A DNA stretch of 64,000 bases from Actinomadura luzonensis. GTDB taxonomy: Bacteria; Actinomycetota; Actinomycetes; Streptosporangiales; Streptosporangiaceae. Where the stretch lies: assembly GCF_022664455.2 (NCBI RefSeq), contig NZ_JAKRKC020000002.1:1302001-1366000 (forward strand), read 5' to 3'. Positions 58,501 to 64,000 of the stretch are shown one piece after another (position 1 is the first letter of the stretch; each line of letters starts with the position of its first letter). The position numbers and the translations under genes were made by a program. The notes beneath the pieces were generated by a model. It was not told the DNA's origin and ran no database searches. It was given only the letters and a program-made list of their open reading frames with translations.

Positions 58501-60815
58501 GGGACCCCTGGGCGCTGCGCAGCCGTATCGACTTCCTCGGCTGGGGACGGCGTTTCGCTGAGGCGGAGCGGGCGTTGACCGAGGCGGTCCGGCTTCGTCC
58601 CGACGACCCCGACATCTACGTCTCGGGGGCGCACGCATTCAGCGACCAGGACCGGCACGACGAAGCGCTGGCCCTTGTCGAGCGGGCCTTGGCCATCAGC
58701 CCCCGCTACTCCCGCGCGTTGCAGAGCCGGATCGGGTTCCTGCGCTGGGGGCGGCGTTTCGGCGAGGCGGAGCGGGCCGCGGCCGAGGCGCTGAAACTCC
58801 GTCCCGACGACCCCGACCTCCACATGACCAGCGCGCAGGTGTGCAGTGACCAGGATCGCTTCGAAGAGGCTCTGGCCTTCGCCGACCGAGCCTTGGAGAT
58901 CGACCCGCGCCATTCCCTGGCGCTGCAGAGCCGCATCGATCACCTGCGCTGGGAGAAGCGTTTCGAGCAGGCGGAACAGGCCGCGGCCGAGGCGCTGACC
59001 CGGCGTCCGGGCGACGCCGGCGTCCACGTGGCCGTCGGGCGCCTGCGCCTGGACCAGCTCCAGGACGCGGCGGCACTGACCAGTTTCAGGAAGGCCCTGG
59101 AGTGCGATCCGTACAACAGCGAGGCGCTCGAATGGCACATCTGGGTACTGCGCAGACTCCGGCGCTTCGACGACGCCGCGCAGGCCGCGAGCGCAGCCCT
59201 GCGGCGTCGCCCAGGGAATCTGGACATCCAGCTCGAACGCGCCTGTCTGCATGATGACCAGCGTGCCTTCGAAGCGGCCCTGACCTGCTTCGCGACGGTC
59301 CTGGACCGTGACCCCGGCCATGTCAAGGCGCATACGGGCAGGTCCGCCGTGCTCCGCACGCTGCGCCGGGCCCGTGAGGCCGAGCGGGAGATCCTGCGGG
59401 CACTCACGCTCCGCCCGGGCAACCGGGCGCTGAAAGCCGAACTGGCCTGGATACATCACGACGAGCGCCGCTTCCTCGACGCCCGCCGAGGGTTCCAGGA
59501 ATTGCTGGCCTCCGCCGTCAACAGCCGTGAACGTGCGGAAGCGCAGCACGGCCTGGGCTGGGTCGCCTTCGCCGAGGCCGGGTACGTCAGAGCCGCGGAG
59601 CATTTCAGGGCGGCGGTGGACAGCCGGGCCGACCAGGACGAGTACGAGCTGGGCCTGGCATGGGCGCTCGTCCGGCAGGACCGCCGGCCGGCGTGGCAGG
59701 AGGCCGAGGACCTCGTCTTCGAGATCCTCAGGCGCCGCCCGCAGGAGCCGGCCGCGCATGTGTGCCTGGGGATCCTCGCTCACAAGTACGGCAGCCTGGC
59801 GTCGGCGGAGTCCCACCTGAAAGCCGCGCTCGAGATCGACCCGCATTACGGCAGCCGCACCGATCTGGGCGCTCTGTACGTCCAGATGGCGCGTTACGAG
59901 GAGGCGGAGACCCAGTTGCGCGCCGCCGTCGAGCGGGACCGGTACGACACCGCCGCACACACGGAGCTGGGCAACCTGTTCCTGCAGCTGGGCGATGACC
60001 GCCTCCTCGACGCGGAGCGCGAGTTCCGCCAGGCGCTCGCCGTCGAGGCCGGGTCCGGCGCCGCCACGATAGGGCTGGCGCAGACTCTGGCACGAGCGGG
60101 CAACGACAACGAGGCGGAGGCGGTCCTCCGGGAGGCCCTGGCGTGCCAGGAGCTGAGGGAGAAGTGGCGGACACATCTGGCGCTCGCCCGGCTCCTCGTG
60201 CAGAAGGGGGACAAGCAGCAGAACCCCGACCTCCACGCGGAGGCCTACGCCGAGGCGCAGCGTTCGGTCGGCCTCGCGCCCGACCGGCAGGCGGATCCCC
60301 ACTTCGTGGCCGGCGTCGCCCAGCACAAGATGGGATCGCTCGCGATAGAGGCGCGTGGCCGCTTCGCCTACCGGCGTCGTGCCAGGCATCATCTTCGCGA
60401 GTGCCTGAAGCGCGACCAGGGGCACGTCGAGGCCCAGCGCAGCCTCCAGATCCTCGAGCGGGAGATGAAGATGGCGGCGCCCGCCCTCTGGGGCGGGATG
60501 GCCGTCGCCACCCTGTCCTTCGTCCTCCTGGCCACCACCTGGGTGATGTTCTTCGTCTCCGACAAGGTGACGCCTGTGATGGTGTCCGTGACGACGCCTG
60601 TGCTGGTCGGGCTGTTCACCGTCTCGATGCTCCTGCCGGCGCTCATCCGGCTGAAGCTGCCCGGCTTCGAGGCGGACCTGCAGGCCGGCGACAGTCTCAT
60701 CTCTCCCGGGCCGACCGGCGACGTCACCTTCGGCCCCGGCCGCTTCACCGTTGCCGTCGGACCCATGGGTCAGCTTCCGCGACGGAGGATCGTCGAGAAG
60801 ACACCGTCCGCCTGA
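55581..60815 (+). CDS. Giant TPR-repeat protein with C-terminal membrane anchor
   Basis: This 1744-residue protein is almost entirely tetratricopeptide repeats. Residues ~25-280 hold diverged TPRs. About 283-1166 are 13 near-identical 68-residue double-TPR units (core ALALDPRHSWALRSRIDFL, then EAERAAAEAAELRPDDPDVH). Diverged TPRs follow to about 1620. The end has two hydrophobic helices, MAVATLSFVLLATTWVMFFV and PVMVSVTTPVLVGLFTVSML, and a ~70-residue tail. Such arrays are protein-binding scaffolds. ATG 55581 follows TAGTGT (55563-55568) closely; GTG 55650 is an alternative start. Function unknown; it may organise complexes at the membrane. Confidence 0.85.
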   Translation: MARRHCSKAVGLTVVPQRAGGGDVTEPARLVDVLRRSCEWTLAETAARRYVSASPESADPWIALGRVLLDSGREEEARQVFEEAERRFPQDDRPAGWIVAALSRGRDFAAAEQKGREAARRFPHSHAIRISLGRLYADSSRPVEALTLFEEAAALAPGNSRALGWKATGLARLHRWTEAHACLDDAPRPLAEPVVLTSARGRVLLMEKRCDEAIACFEQVLSMDPHQVAAWLNLARALRLARRHESATARIEGAIDLFPKVPALLVERGWTSSHQYRDADAVVWAERALALDPRHSWALRSRVDFLIWGRRFGEAERAAAEAAELRPDDPDVHVTGAWVFSSQDREDEAVVWAERALALDPRHSWALRSRIDFLRWQRRFDEAERAAAEAAELRPDDPDVHVTGAWVLSDQDRYDEALSRAERALAIDPRHRSALQSRIDFLRRQRRFGEAERAAAEAAELRPDEPDVHVTGAWLFSDQGREDEAVVWAERALALDPRHSWALRSRIDFLRQRRRFGEAERAAAEAAELRPDDPDVHVTGAWVFSNQDREDEAVVWADRALALDPRDSWALRSRIDFLRWARRFGEAERAAAEAAELRPDDPDVHVTGAWVFNDQDREDEAVVWAERALALDPRHTLALRSRIDFLRQRRRFGEAERAAAEAVALRPDHPGLLMAGAWVFSDQDREDEAVVWAERALALDPRDPWALRSRIDFLRWGRRPGEAEQAAAEALELRPDDPDLHVRSAYLANAQDLHDEAFSRLGRALALDPRHSWALRSRIDFLRRQRRFGEAERAAADAAELRPDDPDVHVTGAWVFSDQDREDEAVVWAERALALDPRHSAALRSRIDFLRQRRRFGEAERAAAEAAELRPDDPDVHVTGAWVFSDQDREDEAVVWAERALALDPRDSWALRSRIHFLTWDGRLGEAERALAEAVALRPDDPDLLVTGAWVFSNQDREDEAVVWAERALALDPRDPWALRSRIDFLGWGRRFAEAERALTEAVRLRPDDPDIYVSGAHAFSDQDRHDEALALVERALAISPRYSRALQSRIGFLRWGRRFGEAERAAAEALKLRPDDPDLHMTSAQVCSDQDRFEEALAFADRALEIDPRHSLALQSRIDHLRWEKRFEQAEQAAAEALTRRPGDAGVHVAVGRLRLDQLQDAAALTSFRKALECDPYNSEALEWHIWVLRRLRRFDDAAQAASAALRRRPGNLDIQLERACLHDDQRAFEAALTCFATVLDRDPGHVKAHTGRSAVLRTLRRAREAEREILRALTLRPGNRALKAELAWIHHDERRFLDARRGFQELLASAVNSRERAEAQHGLGWVAFAEAGYVRAAEHFRAAVDSRADQDEYELGLAWALVRQDRRPAWQEAEDLVFEILRRRPQEPAAHVCLGILAHKYGSLASAESHLKAALEIDPHYGSRTDLGALYVQMARYEEAETQLRAAVERDRYDTAAHTELGNLFLQLGDDRLLDAEREFRQALAVEAGSGAATIGLAQTLARAGNDNEAEAVLREALACQELREKWRTHLALARLLVQKGDKQQNPDLHAEAYAEAQRSVGLAPDRQADPHFVAGVAQHKMGSLAIEARGRFAYRRRARHHLRECLKRDQGHVEAQRSLQILEREMKMAAPALWGGMAVATLSFVLLATTWVMFFVSDKVTPVMVSVTTPVLVGLFTVSMLLPALIRLKLPGFEADLQAGDSLISPGPTGDVTFGPGRFTVAVGPMGQLPRRRIVEKTPSA
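56427..59078 (+). repeat. Thirteen tandem 204-bp coding repeats
   Basis: Units of exactly 204 bp start at 56427, 56631, 56835, 57039 and so on to 58875. Each encodes VWAERALALDPRH, then RSRIDFL, EAERAAAEAAELRPDD and AWVFSDQDREDEA. Central units differ by only a few bases, while units 7, 10-13 and the flanks are more diverged, consistent with recent expansion and gene conversion in the middle. The array is a likely site of copy-number variation and misassembly. Confidence 0.9.
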
Positions 60816-60846
60816 CGCACGCGGGAGGCCGCGCGACGGCTCCGCA

Positions 60847-60861
60847 TTACCTGGCGGGTAA
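60847..60861. promoter_or_regulatory. Palindrome upstream of the MmyB-like regulator
   Basis: TTACC (60847-60851) and GGTAA (60857-60861) flank 5 bases (TGGCG), forming a perfect dyad 37 bp before the ATG. Possible autoregulatory operator. Confidence 0.4.
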
Positions 60862-60884
60862 TCGTGACGCTTCCCCCGTAGCGG

Positions 60885-60890
60885 TAGGTT
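60885..60890 (+). promoter_or_regulatory. Leaderless-type -10 box of the MmyB-like regulator gene
   Basis: TAGGTT lies 7 nt before ATG 60898, with no Shine-Dalgarno site. Confidence 0.45.
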
Positions 60891-60897
60891 TTGCCGC

Positions 60898-61695
60898 ATG
60901 GGAGCGGTAGCCGTACATGAGGAGACCTTCGGTGAGCTGCTGCGGTCGTGGCGGCAGCGGCGGCGGGTGAGCCAGCTCGACCTCGCCATCGAGGCCGACG
61001 TGTCGGCCCGGCACGTCAGCTTCCTGGAGACCGGGCGGGCCCGGCCGAGCCGTGAGATGGTGATGAAGCTGGCCGAGGAGCTGGAGGTGCCGTTGCGGGA
61101 GCGCAACCGGCTGCTGGTGGCGGCCGGGTTCGCGCCGGTCTATCCGGAGCGGGAGGTGCGGGCGCCCGAGATGGGGGTCGTGCGGCAGGCGCTCGACCGC
61201 ATCCTGGCCGGGCACGAGCCGTACCCGGCCGTCGTGGTGGACGCGGCCTGGAACCTGGTGGCGGCCAACGGGGCGGCGGGGATGTTCATGGAGGGCGTGC
61301 CCGGGGAGCTGCTGCGGGAGCCGGTCAACGTGATGCGGCTGTCGCTGCACCCGCAGGCCATGGGCGGGCGGCTGCTCAACCTGGCGGAGGTGCGCGCCCA
61401 CCTGCTGCACCAGCTCCGGCGGCAGGGCGAGACGTCGGGCGACCGGCGCCTGGCCGAGCTGTACGAGGAGCTGTCCTCCTACGTCTACCCGGGCGTCGAC
61501 CTCAACGTGGCGCACGTGCCCGGGCCGGCCGACATCCTCATCCCGCTGCGGATCGCGGCCGGTGACCGGGTGCTGTCGATGTTCACCACGATCGCGACGT
61601 TCGGGACGCCGCTGGACGTCACGGTGTCGGAGCTGGCGATCGAGACGTTCTGGCCGGCCGACGAGGAGACCGCCGCCGCGTTCCGGCGGCCGTGA
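60898..61695 (+). CDS. MmyB-like XRE-family regulator
   Basis: This 265-residue protein has an N-terminal XRE helix-turn-helix: LRSWRQRRRVSQLDLAIEAD then VSARHVSFLETGRARPSREM. The C-terminal MmyB-type PAS-like ligand domain has PYPAVVVDAAWNLVAANGAA, NVMRLSLHPQAMGGRLLN and the terminal VTVSELAIETFWPADEET. Members of this group are thought to bind fatty-acid-like ligands and control an adjacent oxidoreductase. None is adjacent here, so the target is open. It reads from TAGGTT without a leader and converges on the BNR protein gene. Confidence 0.92.
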   Translation: MGAVAVHEETFGELLRSWRQRRRVSQLDLAIEADVSARHVSFLETGRARPSREMVMKLAEELEVPLRERNRLLVAAGFAPVYPEREVRAPEMGVVRQALDRILAGHEPYPAVVVDAAWNLVAANGAAGMFMEGVPGELLREPVNVMRLSLHPQAMGGRLLNLAEVRAHLLHQLRRQGETSGDRRLAELYEELSSYVYPGVDLNVAHVPGPADILIPLRIAAGDRVLSMFTTIATFGTPLDVTVSELAIETFWPADEETAAAFRRP

Positions 61696-61710
61696 ACCCC
61701 GTGGCGAGGG

Positions 61711-63207
61711 TCAGCGGACGGGGAGGGGGCCGGTGAGCGGGGGCTCGCCGGTCGCGACGGGGACCTCCAGGGAGAGCGTCGCGGGGCCGCCGCCGGTGAT
61801 CGGCAGGCCGCCCGTGACCGTGTAGGCCCGCACGTCATAAGCCCGCACATCGTGCCCCCGCACGTCGGAGACGCCTGCCGGAGGGGCGACGGCGGCGGCG
61901 AAGGCCGGGAAGGCGTTGCCGCCGGGCACGACCGAGGTGGAGATGTAGTCGCCCGCCGTCCACCCCTGCCCGGTGCCCGGCAGCCACGCCGGGTCCATCG
62001 GCCCGCGCAGCTCCAAGGGCGGCGACCAGGTGCGCCCGCCGTTCGCCGAGGAGGTGTAGGCGACCGTCAGGCGGCAGGCCGGGGCGGCGCAGGCGGCGTC
62101 GGGGTAGCGGTAGTAGGCGACGGCCAGGCGGGCCGTGCCGCCCGAGGAGGCCCGGTCCACGCCGAGCCCGGGAACGAAGTGGTCGCCCGCGTCGGACGTC
62201 ACCCGCACGACCGGCCCCCACCGGCCGCCGTCCGCGGAGGCGGCCAGCACGACGTCGTTGCCGCCGCACAGGTACTGGAAGCGGCAGTCGTGCCAGGCCA
62301 CGTACACGGTGCCGGCGGCGTCCGCCTCGGCCGACGGCAGCGGCAGCGCCCGTACGCCGCCCGCGACCAGGTGCCGCTGCACGGCCGTGACCAGCGTGTC
62401 GCCGCCCCAGGTGGCCCCGCCGTCGCGGGAGCGGAACGCCCGGATCGCGCCGTCGCGGCCCAGGTACGGCACCACGACCGACCCGTCGGGGCGCACCACG
62501 GGCTGCGCGCCGGTCCCGGAGGCCGGCGTGCCGGTCGCCGTCCAGGTCAGCCCGCCGTCGGAGGAGCGCGCCATGCTGATCGCGCCGTCCGCCGCGAGGT
62601 CGGCGAAGGCGACGTGGCAGCGGCCGTGGAAGGGGCTGGCGGGCGTGTCGTCGCAGGCGATCCACGGCTTGTCGAGATCGGCGTCCCGGCCCGCCTCCTG
62701 GGGCGGGACGGCCACCTGCACGGGGGCGTCCCAGGTGCGGCCGCCGTCGGCGGAACGGCTGGCCAGCACGGCCGCGCCGGTGATCCCGCCGGTGTCGGTG
62801 ATCGCCAGGGAGGCGATCAGCCAGACGCCGTGCCAGGCGTCGTAGGCCACGGACGGGTCGCTGACCCGCTGGTACGGCCCCCCGCCGAACACGGTGATCC
62901 CCGGCAGCGCGCCGCTCTCCCAGGTGCGGCCGCCGTCGCCGGAGACGGCGTAGGCGATGCCCGAGGCCCCGCCGTCGAAGAAGCGGCCGGACTGCTGGGC
63001 GGTCACGACGGTGTCGCCCCACTGGTAGGTGTCGGGGCCGGTCTGGGTGGCGTGCCTGCTGGTGGCGTTGACGTACGGGTCGGCGCCGAGCGCGGTGAGC
63101 GGGACGTCCGCGGCGCCGGGTGCCGAGGCGGACGCGGGAGGCAGAAGGGGCCGGAAGGGGACGAGGGCCAGGAGGAGGGCCAGGAGAAGGGGCAAGGGGA
63201 CGGGCAC
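61711..63207 (-). CDS. Secreted BNR-repeat sialidase-like protein
   Basis: This 498-residue protein has a signal peptide VPVPLPLLLALLLALVPFRP and several Asp-box motifs: VSGDGGRTWESG, RSADGGRTWDAP, RSSDGGLTWTAT, RSRDGGATWGGD, ASADGGRWGPVV and SSANGGRTWSPP. It contains PWIACDDTPASPFHGRCHVA and VYVAWHDCRFQYLCGGNDV, with likely disulfide cysteines. GTG 63207 is used since GGGAGG lies 6 nt upstream. The C-terminus repeats DVRAYDVRAY. Sialidase catalysis is unproven. A homologous truncated gene follows upstream. Confidence 0.87.
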   Translation of the reverse strand: MPVPLPLLLALLLALVPFRPLLPPASASAPGAADVPLTALGADPYVNATSRHATQTGPDTYQWGDTVVTAQQSGRFFDGGASGIAYAVSGDGGRTWESGALPGITVFGGGPYQRVSDPSVAYDAWHGVWLIASLAITDTGGITGAAVLASRSADGGRTWDAPVQVAVPPQEAGRDADLDKPWIACDDTPASPFHGRCHVAFADLAADGAISMARSSDGGLTWTATGTPASGTGAQPVVRPDGSVVVPYLGRDGAIRAFRSRDGGATWGGDTLVTAVQRHLVAGGVRALPLPSAEADAAGTVYVAWHDCRFQYLCGGNDVVLAASADGGRWGPVVRVTSDAGDHFVPGLGVDRASSGGTARLAVAYYRYPDAACAAPACRLTVAYTSSANGGRTWSPPLELRGPMDPAWLPGTGQGWTAGDYISTSVVPGGNAFPAFAAAVAPPAGVSDVRGHDVRAYDVRAYTVTGGLPITGGGPATLSLEVPVATGEPPLTGPLPVR

Positions 63208-63273
63208 CGGCGACCTCCCTAGGGGCGTCGCCTTCCACTTGGCACCGTCCCGCGCCACCTGTCAACCACCCGA

Positions 63274-64000
63274 TCAGGACACCGCCCGCCGCGCCGTGTA
63301 GACCTCCTGCTCGTTGGCCGGGTCCGCCTGCGGCGCGGGCGCCGTGCAGGTGCGCGGCGGCACGCCGGGGACGCCGGTGCCCGGGCACAGGAACAGCGCG
63401 GCCTGCCGGGTGTCCATCCACAGCGGCAGCACCCCGCCCGCGCCCGCGGTGATCTGGATGTAGTCGCCGTAGAACACGCCGCCGAACTGGGTGGGCGGCG
63501 GCATGCTGGAGGAGGTCACCCGCTGCGTGGCGTACCCGGCGCCGGTCCGCGCCGACAGCGACACGTCGGAGAAGCCGGTCGCGGACGCGTCGCCGTACTG
63601 CCGGTCGAAGTAGCCCACGACGAACCGGCCGGCCGGCGTGTAGGCCGCGCCGTGCCAGAACTGGTCGGTGGTGCGCTGCGCGGGCCGGTCGGTGGCCGAC
63701 GGCAGGGCGCGCACGTCCGTGGCGCCGCCGGCGAAGCTCGCGCCGCCGTCCGCGGACTCCGACACCACGATGTCGTTGTTGCAGGGGCCCTTGACGCCGG
63801 TGTAGAGCGGGTTGCCGAGCGGCCCGGTGAAGCCGGCCGGGACGCAGCCGGTCGCCTCGCGCGAGTTGCGGTTGACGTAGGAGCCGTAGGAGACCGTCAC
63901 CTGGGCGGCGTTCCTCGGGTTGACGCTGATGTAGGGGTAGTTGGTGGCCCGGAAGACGGAGTTCGCCGTCGCGCCCTTCTCGGGGACGCAGGAGCGGCCG
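63274..64000 (-). CDS. Secreted BNR-repeat protein, truncated by window edge
   Basis: The frame is open to the right boundary, so the N-terminus is missing; 241 codons plus the stop are visible. The segments YPYISVNPRNAAQVTVSYGS, CNNDIVVSESADGGASFAGG (Asp-box) and QFGGVFYGDYIQITAGAGGV resemble exo-sialidase-like beta-propellers, as in the neighbouring gene. It ends DPANEQEVYTARRAVS. Codirectional with the 61711-63207 gene with a 66-bp gap, so the two are probably one transcription unit and of related origin. Confidence 0.8.
   Translation of the reverse strand, partial: GRSCVPEKGATANSVFRATNYPYISVNPRNAAQVTVSYGSYVNRNSREATGCVPAGFTGPLGNPLYTGVKGPCNNDIVVSESADGGASFAGGATDVRALPSATDRPAQRTTDQFWHGAAYTPAGRFVVGYFDRQYGDASATGFSDVSLSARTGAGYATQRVTSSSMPPPTQFGGVFYGDYIQITAGAGGVLPLWMDTRQAALFLCPGTGVPGVPPRTCTAPAPQADPANEQEVYTARRAVS

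Noticed and set aside
56427..59078. Tandem repeat array considered as CRISPR-like
   Set aside because: Units are 204 bp, directly adjacent, without unique spacers and fully coding.
55998..61106. Several very long open frames opposite the TPR array
   Set aside because: They mirror the repeat structure of the + strand gene and show the same low-information composition; only the + strand gives a TPR fold.

Overview
This window is very high-GC DNA (roughly 73% by eye) with tightly packed genes. GTG starts are frequent, 4-bp stop/start overlaps (GTGA, ATGA) are common, and many genes have a TANNNT-type -10 box only 6-8 nt before the start codon (leaderless transcripts). With ThyX, MmyB-like and WYL regulators, RsbW/STAS signalling proteins and the many TetR regulators, this points to a filamentous actinobacterium, most plausibly of the Streptosporangiales type (inference). 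I saw no tRNA, rRNA, CRISPR array or insertion sequence. Both edge genes are cut by the window.

Layout. 1-8 kb: an edge XRE regulator with a clear operator, two methyltransferase/GNAT-type enzymes, arylamine N-acetyltransferase, two tandem predicted nucleotidyltransferases, and a propionyl-CoA synthetase. 8-14 kb: a 956-residue NACHT (STAND) NTPase followed by three tandem paralogues of a two-helix membrane/coiled-coil protein. This is a strong candidate for an undescribed system. 14-22 kb: MurG-like glycosyltransferase, formylglycine-generating enzyme, a P450, exopolyphosphatase, an RsbW-like ATPase, a TetR/MFS efflux pair and a STAS protein. 22-28 kb: a GNAT protein, then a four-gene translationally coupled operon. 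That operon encodes a Cas4-like PD-(D/E)XK nuclease with a four-cysteine set, an SF1 helicase and two unknown proteins. It looks like a split Dna2-type machine and is the second candidate system.

28-37 kb: methyltransferase, a frameshifted membrane protein coupled to a TetR gene, an ABC-2 exporter, acyl-CoA dehydrogenase with an APH-family kinase and a nearby DUF6285 protein, a CPBP protease, and a monocarboxylate symporter with its DUF3311 partner behind paired palindromes. 36.6-41.3 kb: AhpD-like and VOC proteins, an SDR, a WYL regulator and a CocE/NonD hydrolase. 41.4-46.5 kb: a large secreted subtilase with a malectin-like C-terminus, and a GT39-type membrane glycosyltransferase. 46.5-48.5 kb: a P450-TetR operon with a strong palindromic operator.

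48.5-51 kb: a trp-type attenuator (leader peptide with two adjacent Trp codons, alternative hairpins) ahead of a fused TrpE-TrpG anthranilate synthase, closed by a 12-bp-stem terminator. 51-64 kb: an amidohydrolase interrupted by a ~285-residue Gly/Ser/Ala repeat insert, a variant ThyX, a MoaD-like/beta-propeller pair, a giant TPR membrane protein with thirteen 204-bp tandem repeats, an MmyB-like regulator, and two secreted BNR/sialidase-like proteins at the right edge.

Functional assignments rest on motifs read by eye. Start codons were chosen from Shine-Dalgarno sites, leaderless promoters, paralogue alignment or overlap with the upstream stop.
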